Shown in pieces: positions 53,409 to 62,690 of a DNA stretch of 64,000 nt. The notes beneath the pieces are model-generated. The model was given only the letters and a program-made list of their open reading frames with translations. It did not search any database and was not told where the DNA came from. The stretch is from Clostridium sp. OM02-18AC. Lineage in GTDB: Bacteria; Bacillota; Clostridia; Lachnospirales; Lachnospiraceae. Both the position numbers and the translations under genes were made by a program. Where the stretch lies: the NCBI RefSeq assembly GCF_003481825.1, contig NZ_QULW01000004.1, forward strand, positions 141,725-205,724, given 5' to 3'. The first letter of the stretch is position 1. Each line of letters starts with the position of its first letter.

Positions 53409-54056
53409 ATGCAGATCGTAGAATATTCTTCCCCCGCAGTCATCGCAGTGATTGCCATTCTTGCGCTGGCAGGCATCCTGACTGTGGGAATAAGTCCAAT
53501 CATGCTTCTCATGCCTGCTGCCATGGCTTTTGCATTCTTTCCCTATTACCGCAAGATCAGTCAGAAACGTCATGAAAATTCCGGCCTGTGCCACATCGAA
53601 TCGGAGTTCGGCAGCCATTTTCTGATCGGTACCGGGACATGCTCCTCCAAGCATATCTCCTCACGCAAAAGTCTTATGGGAACCATTACGGACTATAAAC
53701 TGCGCATTGTTTTTTCCAAGGATCTCTATCTGGACGATGTTCTGGTCATGAAAGATCTTTATAACCAGATCGGAGAGGGTTTCCGTGTCCGCCTGATCCT
53801 TGCAGATCACCCAAATGCCCGGCAGATCATCGCTGTTCCCGCCAATTTTGCAAGTACTGTCATCGGGAAAAAACAACAGAACGCCAAACAGTTCAATACT
53901 CCACATGAAACTACCATCCGTACACTGACGGAAAACGAACGTCAGATGTACCTTTCCCAGTATCAGGAAAAAGCAGGTTTCTTTCAAAGACCAGCGAGGC
54001 ATTACACTCTGGACTGTCCGCACAGCGGAAGACTTAAAAATCTTTCATCAAAATGA
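53409..54056 (+). CDS. Unrecognised membrane protein, plus strand
   Basis: 215 residues. The first 45 are two closely spaced hydrophobic helices (VIAVIAILALAGILTVG and PIMLLMPAAMAFAFF), followed by a soluble domain (about 55-210) of mixed alpha/beta type with FSKDLYLDDVLVM and GFRVRLILADHPNARQIIAVPA. No family recognised and no clear signal for export. ATG with a weak RBS. It is the only plus-strand gene between 26 and 64 kb and sits between the second GntR gene and the crotonase gene. The upstream 170 bases hold an 8-bp stem (53294-53301 with 53317-53324) and a T-run. Confidence 0.55.
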   Translation: MQIVEYSSPAVIAVIAILALAGILTVGISPIMLLMPAAMAFAFFPYYRKISQKRHENSGLCHIESEFGSHFLIGTGTCSSKHISSRKSLMGTITDYKLRIVFSKDLYLDDVLVMKDLYNQIGEGFRVRLILADHPNARQIIAVPANFASTVIGKKQQNAKQFNTPHETTIRTLTENERQMYLSQYQEKAGFFQRPARHYTLDCPHSGRLKNLSSK

Positions 54057-54183
54057 TCCAGCAATCCTGATCATTTACGGAAAGGTGTTGATTCCGCTTC
54101 ACCGGGACACAGAACTCTTCCAGATACATTCCTGCCATATTCTTTTATCTCCTTCTCGTTTTTCTCATCCTGAATTTTTATCA

Positions 54184-54957
54184 TCAGCGGAACTTTGCTG
54201 CTCTTTTCTCCTTAAACGCAGTAAATCCCTCAATCTGATCCGGTGTTCCAAAGCAGGCCGCCATATAGCCAAGTTCGATATTCATGCCAGTGTCGATATC
54301 TGCATCGATTCCGGCATTCACCATTGCCTTCACCATCGCAATCGCTGAAGCCGAATGATCTGCAATCTGACTGGCCATTTTGTAAACTTCCTCCATCAGA
54401 TTTTCCGGTTCCGTCACATAATTTAAAATACCAAGCTCCAGTGCATCCGCAGCCGTCAGCATCTTCCCGGTAAACATGATCTCCTTTGCCTTGTTGATTC
54501 CAACACACTTCGGAAGACGAAGACTTCCATTGAAACCTGTTGTAATTCCCAGAGTCACCTCTGGAAGACGGAGCTTGGCTTTGCTGCAGGCGAAACGGAT
54601 GTCCGTGCACAGGATGAACTCAAATCCACCACCAAACGCATAGCCATTCACTGCCGCGATCGTTGGCTTATCCATCAGCTCGATTTTTCGGAATAATGCA
54701 GCACCCTTGCGGGAATAACGGATTGCCTCCATGGCACTGCCGCCATCCATCTCTTTGATGTCCGCTCCTGCAATAAAAGATTTTCCTTCTCCCGTAAATA
54801 CTACCACACGCACGGCATCATCCGCGATGACATCATCCACCGCAGCATCCAGATCAGAAAGAAGCGCACTGTTGAGTGCATTCAGCGCCTCCGGTCTGTG
54901 AAAGGTAATGGTCGCGATCCTGTCGTTCTTTTCCAGTAAAATATACTTAAGTTCCAT
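54184..54957 (-). CDS. Enoyl-CoA hydratase/isomerase (crotonase) family protein
   Basis: 257 residues. Both catalytic glutamates of hydratases are present: GGGFEF near residue 112 and RLPEVTLGI near 132. The oxyanion-hole parts are AGADIKEM near 65 and AAVNGYAFGGG near 102. ATG with GAGAGGAGAG upstream and its own promoter. It probably hydrates or dehydrates CoA esters alongside Module B, but could serve a separate pathway such as beta-oxidation-like butyrate metabolism. Confidence 0.9.
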   Translation of the reverse strand: MELKYILLEKNDRIATITFHRPEALNALNSALLSDLDAAVDDVIADDAVRVVVFTGEGKSFIAGADIKEMDGGSAMEAIRYSRKGAALFRKIELMDKPTIAAVNGYAFGGGFEFILCTDIRFACSKAKLRLPEVTLGITTGFNGSLRLPKCVGINKAKEIMFTGKMLTAADALELGILNYVTEPENLMEEVYKMASQIADHSASAIAMVKAMVNAGIDADIDTGMNIELGYMAACFGTPDQIEGFTAFKEKRAAKFR

Positions 54958-54987
54958 CGTTTCTCTCCTCTCGCGTGATCTTCTTTT

Positions 54988-55015
54988 ATTATAGCAGACT
55001 CTTTTTCATCCACAA
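54988..55015 (-). promoter_or_regulatory. Promoter of the crotonase gene
   Basis: TTGTGG (55010-55015) and TATAAT (54988-54993) with a 16-base spacer on the minus strand, about 31 bases from the ATG. Confidence 0.6.
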
Positions 55016-55055
55016 CACCCTCCGCTTACATTTCTGTAAAACGGAGGGTGTGTTG
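55012..55055. terminator. Strong hairpin between the permease remnant and the crotonase gene
   Basis: A G+C-rich stem (ACACCCTCCG with CGGAGGGTGT and further pairing) with a 17-base loop starts about 30 bases after the remnant's stop. There is no T-run on either side. It overlaps the crotonase -35, so it may mark the end of the permease transcript. Confidence 0.55.
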
Positions 55056-55085
55056 TTGGCCAATGAAATTTATTTTTACAATCGG

Positions 55086-55660
55086 TTATGCCGGAAGATA
55101 TGCACATCCTGTCACTGCTACAAATGCAAGCATCAGAAGGAGTGTAATGATCGGGCAGACTACGTTAACTGCACCTGTCTGCAGATAAGAATTCCGATGG
55201 GTGTTTCCGGTATAACTGATAACCGAAACAACCAGTCCGCAATGCGGAAGGGAATCCAGGGTCAGTGCTGCAATGGAAGTACAACGGGACAGAACTTCCA
55301 GATTTACATGATTCGGGTTGGTTGCAATATCACCAATAAAGTTTTCAATGATTACCGGCATAGCAAGACCAATACCACCGGTGCCAGATCCGGTAACAGC
55401 GGCAAGACCACCTACGGTAACAGCCGATGCGATAACCGGGTTGCTGAATGTACCTACCAGAAGTCCACACAGGGTTGCATATGAAGGAACCATCCGGAAG
55501 AAGTACCTGCACCGGCACCAGTAAACAATGCTTCAGTCAGAAGGTATACCAACGACGCAATAAATGCAGAATAGAATACCGGGACACCTTTGAATACCAG
55601 CAGGATTACAATTGCGATACTCACAAGAATAAGAAAAATGACCCCCTTTTTTTTATTTAA
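55086..55660 (-). pseudogene. GntP-type permease remnant (internal deletion and frameshift)
   Basis: Two out-of-frame pieces of a GntP/short-chain-acid permease. The N-terminal piece (about 55500-55660) reads VSIAIVILLVFKGVPVF and SAFIASLVYLLTEALF. The C-terminal piece (55086-55493) reads AVTGSGTGGIGLAMPVI, DSLPHCGLVVSVIS and NVVCPIITLLLMLAF. They meet near 55493 with a frame change, and about 250 residues expected between them are missing. The 5' end starts in a run of eight A and five G with no good start codon. Not functional as it stands. Confidence 0.8.
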
Positions 55661-55880
55661 CCATAGTCATCCCCGATTTATTTTGCACCGCGATCTCGCT
55701 GCTGGCCAAACAGAATGAATACAGACAAAATCAACCGGTTTTTAGAAGAGATGAGGTTTTTTCTCATCGCCTTCAAAGATCATCCTTATTATATTTGCTG
55801 GTCATTTTTTGACAATGGCAGTAATCGCCAAAAAGATTCTTTTATTTTTATGATAGAAGAAAATTTTCTATAAAGCAAAG
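55661..55880. other. Gene-free stretch upstream of the permease remnant
   Basis: No gene is supported here. It has a short CCAGCAGCGAGATCGCGG area and A+T-rich bases leading into the tRNA-Arg terminator. It may be what is left of the permease gene's 5' region or upstream DNA. Confidence 0.5.
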
Positions 55881-55911
55881 AAAAAAGGCACTCTCTCATG
55901 AGAATGCCTTT
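55881..55911 (-). terminator. Terminator after tRNA-Arg(ACG)
   Basis: AAGGCA-TTCTC and GAGAG-TGCCTT pair around ATGA; TTTTTTCTTTGC follows on the minus strand. Seven bases separate it from the tRNA. Confidence 0.85.
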
Positions 55912-55917
55912 CCGATA

Positions 55918-55991
55918 CGTGCGCGAGAAGATTCGAACTCCCGACACCTTGGTCCGTAGCCAAGTGCTCTATCCAGCTGAGCTACGCACAC
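55918..55991 (-). tRNA. tRNA-Arg (anticodon ACG)
   Basis: 74 nt. The acceptor GTGTGCG pairs with CGCGCAC (one G-U) and the discriminator is G. The anticodon stem CTTGG/CCAAG holds loop CTACGGA, so the anticodon is ACG (read as inosine-CG). TTCGAAT T-loop. A consensus promoter and terminator flank it. Confidence 0.94.
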
Positions 55992-56036
55992 ATATTCTTT
56001 TATTTTGTTGAGCTCTTGTTCGCTGCAACGATGTAT

Positions 56037-56065
56037 ATGATACCGCATGTTTCTTGTTTTGTCAA
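56037..56065 (-). promoter_or_regulatory. Promoter of tRNA-Arg(ACG)
   Basis: TTGACA (56060-56065) and TATCAT (56037-56042), 17-base spacer, about 45 bases before the tRNA. Confidence 0.78.
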
Positions 56066-56129
56066 CACTTTTTGAAAAATTTTTTTTAAAAATTTCAAAA
56101 GCCTTTTTTCCTGGTTTTTCACAAGGAAA

Positions 56130-56172
56130 AAGCAGCTAAGAAATGGCTTAGATACGCCATTCTTTGCTGCTT
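56130..56172 (-). terminator. Terminator after the DUF815 ATPase gene
   Basis: A long stem (56130-56147 with 56156-56172, one bulge) with a TTTTTCC run on the minus strand, about 90 bases after the gene. Confidence 0.82.
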
Positions 56173-56263
56173 CCCAACCTGTTTTTCAAAACAGGATTCC
56201 AAATTTTTTCTTGCACACATGCACCTGCATATCCCGCAGACAGACCGTTTTGCCAGACTAATT

Positions 56264-57568
56264 TTACACGGTTCCCAGCAGATAATTGATAAACTGCTGT
56301 GCAGTACGTCCGGAAATTCCGCCGTGGCTTAATTCCCACTTGTTTGCTTCCGCACGGAGTTCGTCATCCGACGTGGTGAGTCCTACACGGTGAGCCAGCT
56401 CAACCACAATGTTGAAATATTCCTTCTGGGACGGCTTGGAGTAGTTGATGGTCACACCAAAACGGTTTACCAGGGACAGCTTCTCTTCCATCGTATCGGA
56501 ACGATGCATACCATTCTGGCTTTCGACATCATCACGGTCGCTCCAGTTTTCTTTGATCAAATGTCTGCGGTTGGAGGTTGCGTAGATCAGGATGTTGTCC
56601 GGCTTGGTCTCAACGCCGCCCTCAATGACAGCTTTCAGGAATTTATACTCAATCTCAAACTCCTCGAAAGACAGATCATCCATGTAAATAATGAACCGGT
56701 AATTGCGGTTCTTGATCTGGGCGATCACGGAAGACAGATCCTTAAACTGATGCTTATAGATCTCGATCATGCGCAGACCCTGATCATAAAATTCATTGAC
56801 AATCGCTTTGATACTGGTAGACTTACCGGTACCGCTGTCACCAAACAGCAAAACATTGTTGGCTTTCTTGCCTTCCACAAAAGCGAGGGTATTGTCCACC
56901 AGTTTCTTCTTCTGGATTTCGTAACCGATCAGGTCATCCAGCATAACGGCATCCATATTGTTGATCGCACAGAAGTTCACGCCGCCATCCTCACGGGACT
57001 GAATGCGGAATGCCTTGTTCAGACCAAACATGCCGACACCATAAGCTTTGTAGAAGCCGGTCACTGCGTCAAAGAATGCCTCCTCATCTGCTGCTGCCGC
57101 CAGCTTTTCGCTCAGCATACGAACCTTTTCACTAACATTCTTATTGTACATCAGGTCCTTTTTGCCAATCGCCTTATAGTTGGTCAGGCGGGTAAAGCAA
57201 TCAATACCAAGATACTCCTCCAGACCGCTGAAATCGTAATGGAACAGCTCCATAAATGCCTTAAAATCACTCTTCGCAAAATAATTGACACTGCCGTCGT
57301 TCGCCCCTACCTTCTCGCAGGTAATGCTGAACGGATTTTCATTGGTGATCAGCAGAAAGGTCAGATAGTTCTGCCATAAGTTTTTATCAAACCCGTAATC
57401 CGTTGCCACCTGAAGCAGGTGTTTGATCTGGGTAAAAGTCCTGGTAAGCAGTTCTTCTTTCGTCTGGCTTTTATCGTCTGCTTTGCGGGTGATATCGGCC
57501 AGCTGCATTAAAATCGTATCGTTCGGCATATCGCCGTAGATCAGTAAGCGGGAAACAATCTTGTACAT
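56264..57568 (-). CDS. DUF815-family P-loop ATPase
   Basis: About 434 residues, cytosolic AAA-type ATPase. The N-terminal half (about 1-200) is helical and of unknown role. The ATPase half has Walker A FGDSGTGKSTS near 235 and Walker B FIIYMDDLSFEEFE near 285. NILIYATSNRRHL near 325 is a sensor-1-like strand. The frame is open far upstream to 57763, but GAGGAGAG before the ATG at 57568 fixes the start (MYKIVSRLL). DUF815 proteins are widespread in clostridia and have no established function. No obvious partner is encoded next to it. Confidence 0.85.
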   Translation of the reverse strand: MYKIVSRLLIYGDMPNDTILMQLADITRKADDKSQTKEELLTRTFTQIKHLLQVATDYGFDKNLWQNYLTFLLITNENPFSITCEKVGANDGSVNYFAKSDFKAFMELFHYDFSGLEEYLGIDCFTRLTNYKAIGKKDLMYNKNVSEKVRMLSEKLAAAADEEAFFDAVTGFYKAYGVGMFGLNKAFRIQSREDGGVNFCAINNMDAVMLDDLIGYEIQKKKLVDNTLAFVEGKKANNVLLFGDSGTGKSTSIKAIVNEFYDQGLRMIEIYKHQFKDLSSVIAQIKNRNYRFIIYMDDLSFEEFEIEYKFLKAVIEGGVETKPDNILIYATSNRRHLIKENWSDRDDVESQNGMHRSDTMEEKLSLVNRFGVTINYSKPSQKEYFNIVVELAHRVGLTTSDDELRAEANKWELSHGGISGRTAQQFINYLLGTV

Positions 57569-57721
57569 TTTTCTCTCCTCATCTGTTTTTATTCTTTGTG
57601 GTAACTGTGCATCTTGGAAAGATGAATCCGTACATAGCGGACTTACGCTTCTTACCATCAGAATCCTTTGATTTTTTTGCGAAATTACTTCGATTTTACC
57701 ACATCTTTCCATAAAATAAAA

Positions 57722-57747
57722 GACAGAATAGCATGCGCTATCCTGTC
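57722..57747 (-). terminator. Terminator after the HPr-like gene
   Basis: GACAGGATAGC and GCTATTCTGTC pair around a four-base loop; CTTTTATTTT follows on the minus strand. It lies about 38 bases after the HPr-like stop. Confidence 0.83.
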
Positions 57748-57784
57748 CGGTATGGGGGAACAAATAATTGAAAGTCTCGTATTC

Positions 57785-58015
57785 TTATGCTGCTCTGAAC
57801 TTCTCAATATTGTGGAAAAGATCGGTGCAGTCATTGCTGTAAATCTTTAAATTTACAGTCTGGTTAAAACCCAGGTTCATGATACCCAGTAAAGATTTGG
57901 CATCTACTACAACGCTGCCGCGGCAGAGATCCATATCAAACGGGTACTGCTCTACTGTTTTTACAAAATCCAGTACTTCATCCGGATTACGGAAAGTCAG
58001 ATTCATCTCTCTCAT
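57785..58015 (-). CDS. HPr-like protein lacking the phosphorylatable histidine
   Basis: 76 residues with the HPr fold pattern. The helix-2 region DAKSLLGIMNLGF (about 38-50) matches the Ser46 site of HPr (KSIMGVMSLG), so the HPr-kinase serine is kept near residue 41. The active-site motif GIHARPA, which holds His15, is missing; the same place reads FRNPDEVLDF. It therefore cannot carry phosphate for the PTS through His15, but might still be a Crh-like regulator. AAGGAG eight bases before the ATG at 58015 fixes the start. It stands alone between two operons, with no PTS genes nearby. Confidence 0.85.
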   Translation of the reverse strand: MREMNLTFRNPDEVLDFVKTVEQYPFDMDLCRGSVVVDAKSLLGIMNLGFNQTVNLKIYSNDCTDLFHNIEKFRAA

Positions 58016-58203
58016 AATGGTCACTCCTTCTTTACTCTGCATTGATAACGGTTCCTATCGTTCCCGTTACCTGCATCCTATAAAACAATACACAATTGTA
58101 TGATGTCATCTTTTTTATGTTGACATTATTCTACCATTTTCGCAGAAAATGCAAAGAGGAAATTTTTTAAAAAGGAGTAACTATTTAAGGTGTTATTCCT
58201 TTG

Positions 58204-59739
58204 TCAATGATTCTGTTTCCGGAATTGGGCCGGAAGCATGCCAACTTCTTCCTTAAATACCTTACTCATGTACTTTGGATCCGAATATCCCACCATTTCC
58301 GCAATCTGATTCAGCTTCAGCCCGGAATGCAGGAGCAATTCCTTCATGCGTTCAATTCGCACTTTCCGCAGGGTTTCCGTAAACGACATCCCGGTTTCTT
58401 TTTTGATCAGCGTACTCAAATATTCGTCGGTCACGCAAAGACGTTCTGCCAGTTCCTCCAGTGTAATCCCCTGGCTATAGTAAGTCTCGATCAGGGAAAG
58501 TGCTTTTTTTACCAATAAACTGACATGTTCCGGCTGATCGTGTACTCCGGTGATCTCATCATAAAAATGCTGCATCAGCTGCCGGATTCGCTGCCAGGAA
58601 ATCGCCTGGGACAATCCCTCCATAATATGACGCATGGAAATATTATCGGTAACCCGTCCCATGGAATTGGAAACCGTAACCATCGCTACGACCAGTCTCG
58701 CCCACGCCTCACGGATTTCATCCGGATGATGCGGCTCCTCCACGCAATAGGCAATGAGCTGCTCTAAAATCCGGTCATAAGCCACCTTATCCCGCTTTAC
58801 CACTGCCTGCTTCAGCTGGGATTCCAGATCCGGTGAATACTTAATTGGAACCGTTTTGGTCGCCCGGATCTGTTCCTCTGTCATCAGACTTCCTTCCGGG
58901 AAGCACAGCTTCCACATTCTGGCCTGTTCCAGTTTTTCAAACCCTGAGGACAGGGAGGTCAGTCCCTCACAAACCGTCCAGCAAAAGATCGGCGCATGCT
59001 CCAGACTTCGGTAGGCTGCAGGGATCACACGTTTTTCATACCAGTTTCGAATTTTTTCCGGATCTCTCATATTGTAAAATACCATCACGATCGCACGATA
59101 GCGCACGGTTGTCAGCATGCAGACCGAATATTCCGTTCCAGCCGACAGATATGGCTCCAGAAAGCGCTCTGCCGGTCCATAATACTCATCGTAATAATCA
59201 CTCAGATATGCCATCAGAACCGCAAATGTACCATGGCTGTTTAACCCGTACATGGATTCTGCATAAGACTCCAGTTCTTCATCCACCGTAAGCTCTGCCA
59301 AAAGCGCAGAGCGAAATATCTGTTCTAATGACAGCAGCTTTTCCTGCATTTTCCGCGTACCGGCTTCCTGACGGAGTGATAAATTCACAGCCTCCAGTGT
59401 TTTCTTTAATTCATCGATTTTAATCGGTTTCAGCAGGTAATTTTCAATTCCCAGTTCAATCGCCCGTTTGGCATACGAAAAATCCGAATATGCCGTTAAA
59501 ACTACAGCCTTTCCCTGAAACCCCTTTTCCCGCAGTTTTTCCAGCATGGTCAACCCATCCATCTCCGGCATCTGGATGTCCATGATCACGAGATCCGGAT
59601 TTTCGTCCAAAATCCTGTGATATCCTTCCAGACCATCTTTTGCCGCACCCATAACTTCATAATCCGGACTCAGTTTCGGGAGCATCTTCGTCAGTCCGTT
59701 GCGAATCGATTTCTCATCTTCCACTATTATAATTTTCAT
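58204..59739 (-). CDS. Response regulator with AraC-type DNA-binding domain (YesN-like)
   Basis: 511 residues. The receiver domain (about 1-120) has the acidic pair in VEDEKS, the phospho-Asp in LVIMDIQMPEMDG near 55, and the Lys in LLKPIKIDEL near 104. A middle region of about 270 residues separates it from an AraC helix-turn-helix pair (about 405-505) with ITLEELAERLCVTDEYLSTL and IAEMVGYSDPKYMSKVFKEE. GGAGG before the ATG at 59739 gives this start; it overlaps the kinase gene end by 26 bases. It would activate transcription of genes for a nutrient, typically carbohydrate. Confidence 0.93.
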   Translation of the reverse strand: MKIIIVEDEKSIRNGLTKMLPKLSPDYEVMGAAKDGLEGYHRILDENPDLVIMDIQMPEMDGLTMLEKLREKGFQGKAVVLTAYSDFSYAKRAIELGIENYLLKPIKIDELKKTLEAVNLSLRQEAGTRKMQEKLLSLEQIFRSALLAELTVDEELESYAESMYGLNSHGTFAVLMAYLSDYYDEYYGPAERFLEPYLSAGTEYSVCMLTTVRYRAIVMVFYNMRDPEKIRNWYEKRVIPAAYRSLEHAPIFCWTVCEGLTSLSSGFEKLEQARMWKLCFPEGSLMTEEQIRATKTVPIKYSPDLESQLKQAVVKRDKVAYDRILEQLIAYCVEEPHHPDEIREAWARLVVAMVTVSNSMGRVTDNISMRHIMEGLSQAISWQRIRQLMQHFYDEITGVHDQPEHVSLLVKKALSLIETYYSQGITLEELAERLCVTDEYLSTLIKKETGMSFTETLRKVRIERMKELLLHSGLKLNQIAEMVGYSDPKYMSKVFKEEVGMLPAQFRKQNH

Positions 59740-61432
59740 TCTGATTGCCTCCACATACCGCTCGAATAAACAGATGCACACTGGTTCCGGAACCTTCCTG
59801 ACTTTCAAAATACATCGCGTGATCTTCCCCGTAGTAAAGTTCCAGACGTTTTCTGACATTGGCAATGCCGACATGATGGCCGGAATCACTGTTTTTATCA
59901 TTCAATTCTCTTACAAGCGCTGGCGAAATTCCGCATCCGTTATCCCGGATCCGGATATAAAACTGTTCGTCCAGAAGTTTCATGGAAATTTCAATCTTAC
60001 ACGGCGATATCATCCGGCGAAAACCATGATTGATCGCGTTTTCCACAAACGGCTGAAGAAGCATTTTATGAATCCGATACCCTAACAGTTCCGGTGGAAC
60101 ATCCGTGATCACCTGAAGTGGCTGCTCCAGTTTTTCCTTCTGAAGCATGATATAATGATCCAGCCAGGAAAGCTCCTGGCTAATGCTTACCATATCTCCC
60201 GGATTCCGAATCGAATAGCGCAGGATATCTGCCAGGGCCCCAACCATTGCGCTTACCTCATAATCATCATGCTCTAGAGCCTTCCAGTTGATCGTATCCA
60301 GGGTGTTGTACAAAAAATGAGGATCGATCTGTGCTTCCATTGCCTGAAGTTCCGCATTTTTCTGTTCTACTGTTGACTGCTTCACCGCCTCAACCAGCTT
60401 CTTTAACTGGCTGGACATCTCATTGAAGCCGGCTTCAATCCGCTCCACTTCATTTTGTGGATTCGCAACGCCTGAAATCTGAACCGAAAAATTTCCATTT
60501 TCTATTTCGGACATTGCGTACACCAGTTTTCCAACCTCATCCAATACCGGTCTGGTCATGAGCCAGACAATGGATGTTGATAAAATCGTTAACGCTACCA
60601 AAGTCCCAAGACCAATTCCAATATTACGTTTTACCACCTGATCGTACTGGGCGATCGAATAAAAATGATATATATTCCATCCTGTTTTTTTATTCTCTGT
60701 TTCCAGTACCCGGTATCCCCGGTGCGGTTTCGTGGAAATACTGCTCCCGATCTGTCTGGCATCTGCCGCTGCAATGATAGTATCCCCTTCACAGACATAT
60801 ACCGAAGAGTTCCCATCGGCCTGAATTTCTTCCCAGAGTACAGACTGGTCAATACTCAGGATCACGGTCCCGATTCTGCGGTTGATATTCCGGTAATCTG
60901 CGAGCTTTCTTGTAAGCTGAAGCATATGGAGCGAAGTATCTTCCTCTTCATTCTGATAAGAATTTCCGTGATAGACAGCCATCTTTCCCTGCATGTCTCC
61001 GGGAGATACCTGATTCGCCCATTTGGTTGACACAAAAGAGGCTGCTCTCCGGTCATAAAAGCAGATCGTGCCAGACTCCGTAATCAGCGTAATTCCTTCA
61101 ATCCCGGCATTTCGGTTGCATAGATGCGACAGATTCCGCCGAATCTGATATTTTACTGCATCGGAGGCCTTCTCTGCTTCATTGATCTGCTCCACCAGAT
61201 CTATGATCTCATCATCTGTACAAAAATCATAAAGGACCATATCGTACTTATCCATGATCATTTGAAGCATGTGATTCTCTGTATATAACTCCCCCTCCAA
61301 TTCTCTCTGCAAATTCGATTGCATAAGTTTCCACGTCTGCAGCTGCAAATACAAAGAAAAACCAAGAATGGGGATTACCAGAACAACTGCCAGGAAAAAA
61401 ATCATGGAGCGCAGGCTTCTACTCTTTTTCAT
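59714..61432 (-). CDS. Sensor histidine kinase (YesM-like)
   Basis: 572 residues. There are two membrane helices (about 10-32 and 278-300) with an extracellular sensor domain between them. A HAMP linker follows (RPVLDEVGKLVYAMSEIENG, near 310), then the His_kinase motif QIDPHFLYNTLDTINW near 380 and the ATPase with RIRDNGCGISP near 520. The active His is in PHFLYN. It phosphorylates the response regulator encoded just downstream. ATG start at 61432, overlapping the binding-protein gene by 14 bases. Confidence 0.93.
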   Translation of the reverse strand: MKKSRSLRSMIFFLAVVLVIPILGFSLYLQLQTWKLMQSNLQRELEGELYTENHMLQMIMDKYDMVLYDFCTDDEIIDLVEQINEAEKASDAVKYQIRRNLSHLCNRNAGIEGITLITESGTICFYDRRAASFVSTKWANQVSPGDMQGKMAVYHGNSYQNEEEDTSLHMLQLTRKLADYRNINRRIGTVILSIDQSVLWEEIQADGNSSVYVCEGDTIIAAADARQIGSSISTKPHRGYRVLETENKKTGWNIYHFYSIAQYDQVVKRNIGIGLGTLVALTILSTSIVWLMTRPVLDEVGKLVYAMSEIENGNFSVQISGVANPQNEVERIEAGFNEMSSQLKKLVEAVKQSTVEQKNAELQAMEAQIDPHFLYNTLDTINWKALEHDDYEVSAMVGALADILRYSIRNPGDMVSISQELSWLDHYIMLQKEKLEQPLQVITDVPPELLGYRIHKMLLQPFVENAINHGFRRMISPCKIEISMKLLDEQFYIRIRDNGCGISPALVRELNDKNSDSGHHVGIANVRKRLELYYGEDHAMYFESQEGSGTSVHLFIRAVCGGNQNENYNSGR

Positions 61433-62690
61433 AGTTCTCCCTCCTGATCCGGCTGATGCGTTCAGAAAGCTGTTTTAACTCATCCGGGGCATCCTGCCCC
61501 AGGATCACACGGTTAATGCTTTCTGCAATTTCCATCGACAAGGATGGCCAGTAAGCCTCTATTTCCCGGAGTTTCGCCTGTTTCAGATAATCCCAGTATG
61601 CCTTTTTCTCCGGGTCCCGGCCGATCTGCTCTTTCAGCATATCTCTTCTTGCAGCAAGATATCCCATACTATCCTGGCACTTCTTCGCCTGTGCCGGTTC
61701 CGACATGAATTTTACAAATTCTCTAGCAGCCACCTCGTGTTCCGGACCTGTCACGGCGAGAACTTCCCCACCACTAACCGTAACCGCGTTCTCTCCACAG
61801 GGAAGCTTTGCCATCGCAAAATGCAAAGAAGGATTTTCTTTTCGAATCTCATATTCATAACCAGATGTCATAAACGCCATTGCTATATTTCCATTCGCAA
61901 ATTCCCATCCAATATCCGATAAGGTCATATTGACATTATCTTCACTCAATGCACCATTCTGCGCAAGCTGCTTCAGGAATCCAAAGGCTTCCTCTCCCGC
62001 CGGGGAATCAATCTGGGCAAGACTTCCCCCATAATTCCATAGGATCGGTAAAAAACAAAAACTGCTTTCCTCACTTTGCAAGGCCGGAAATGCGCATCCG
62101 GATATCTGGTCGGTTGTGACCGCTTCTGCCGCTCTTACAAACTCCTCAAGTGTTTCAGGCGGTTCTATCCCTGCCTGCTTCAAAATATCCGTATTGTAAT
62201 AAAAAATCAGACAGTTTAAGCCTAATGGAAGTCCTATGATGCGTCCATCCTTTGCCCGGCAGCTGATCATAGCCCTGGAAAGATATTCCGTCTCGTTCAC
62301 CTCTTCAGAAAGATCGGATAAAATCCCCGCCTTATCATAATATTGGACATCCGAAGAGTCTACAATCGCCAAATCCGGAGTTTCTCCGGAGGCTGCCGCC
62401 AATACCAGACGCTTTTTAAAATCTTCATCTGCGATATAATTCGCCCGAACCTCAATATCCTCATGCATCGCATTAAATTCCTGGATCATGCCAGCCAAAC
62501 ACTGTCTTGAATCCTGTCTCGCCCAGTAATGCCATAATTCCAGCACTGTTTTTTCTTTCGTTTTTTCCTCTTTTGGAGCTGAGCAGGCACTGCACAGCAG
62601 CATAACACAAAGAAGGAATAGCCCCGCCCGTTTGCCAGAAACTCTTTTTCGCAAAATCGGCTCATCTGACATTGCCTTATCCCTCTGCAT
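61419..62690 (-). CDS. Extracellular solute-binding lipoprotein (SBP_bac_1), sensory context
   Basis: 423 residues. The signal ends at lipobox LLCSACS (Cys about 35), followed by a family 1 sugar-binding fold: LELWHYWARQDS near 50, LVLAAASGETPDLAIVDSSDV near 108 and AFMTSGYEYEIR near 270. No permease or ATPase genes are adjacent. Instead it is in an overlapping operon with a histidine kinase and response regulator, so it may present ligand to the kinase rather than feed a transporter. Two ATG starts are possible: 62690 (overlapping the DUF3783 gene) or 62672 with GAGGGAT upstream. Confidence 0.85.
   Translation of the reverse strand: MQRDKAMSDEPILRKRVSGKRAGLFLLCVMLLCSACSAPKEEKTKEKTVLELWHYWARQDSRQCLAGMIQEFNAMHEDIEVRANYIADEDFKKRLVLAAASGETPDLAIVDSSDVQYYDKAGILSDLSEEVNETEYLSRAMISCRAKDGRIIGLPLGLNCLIFYYNTDILKQAGIEPPETLEEFVRAAEAVTTDQISGCAFPALQSEESSFCFLPILWNYGGSLAQIDSPAGEEAFGFLKQLAQNGALSEDNVNMTLSDIGWEFANGNIAMAFMTSGYEYEIRKENPSLHFAMAKLPCGENAVTVSGGEVLAVTGPEHEVAAREFVKFMSEPAQAKKCQDSMGYLAARRDMLKEQIGRDPEKKAYWDYLKQAKLREIEAYWPSLSMEIAESINRVILGQDAPDELKQLSERISRIRRENYEKE

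Noticed and set aside
56390..57379. 329-codon plus-strand open frame
   Set aside because: Antisense to the DUF815 ATPase with its clear Walker motifs; no RBS or family match.
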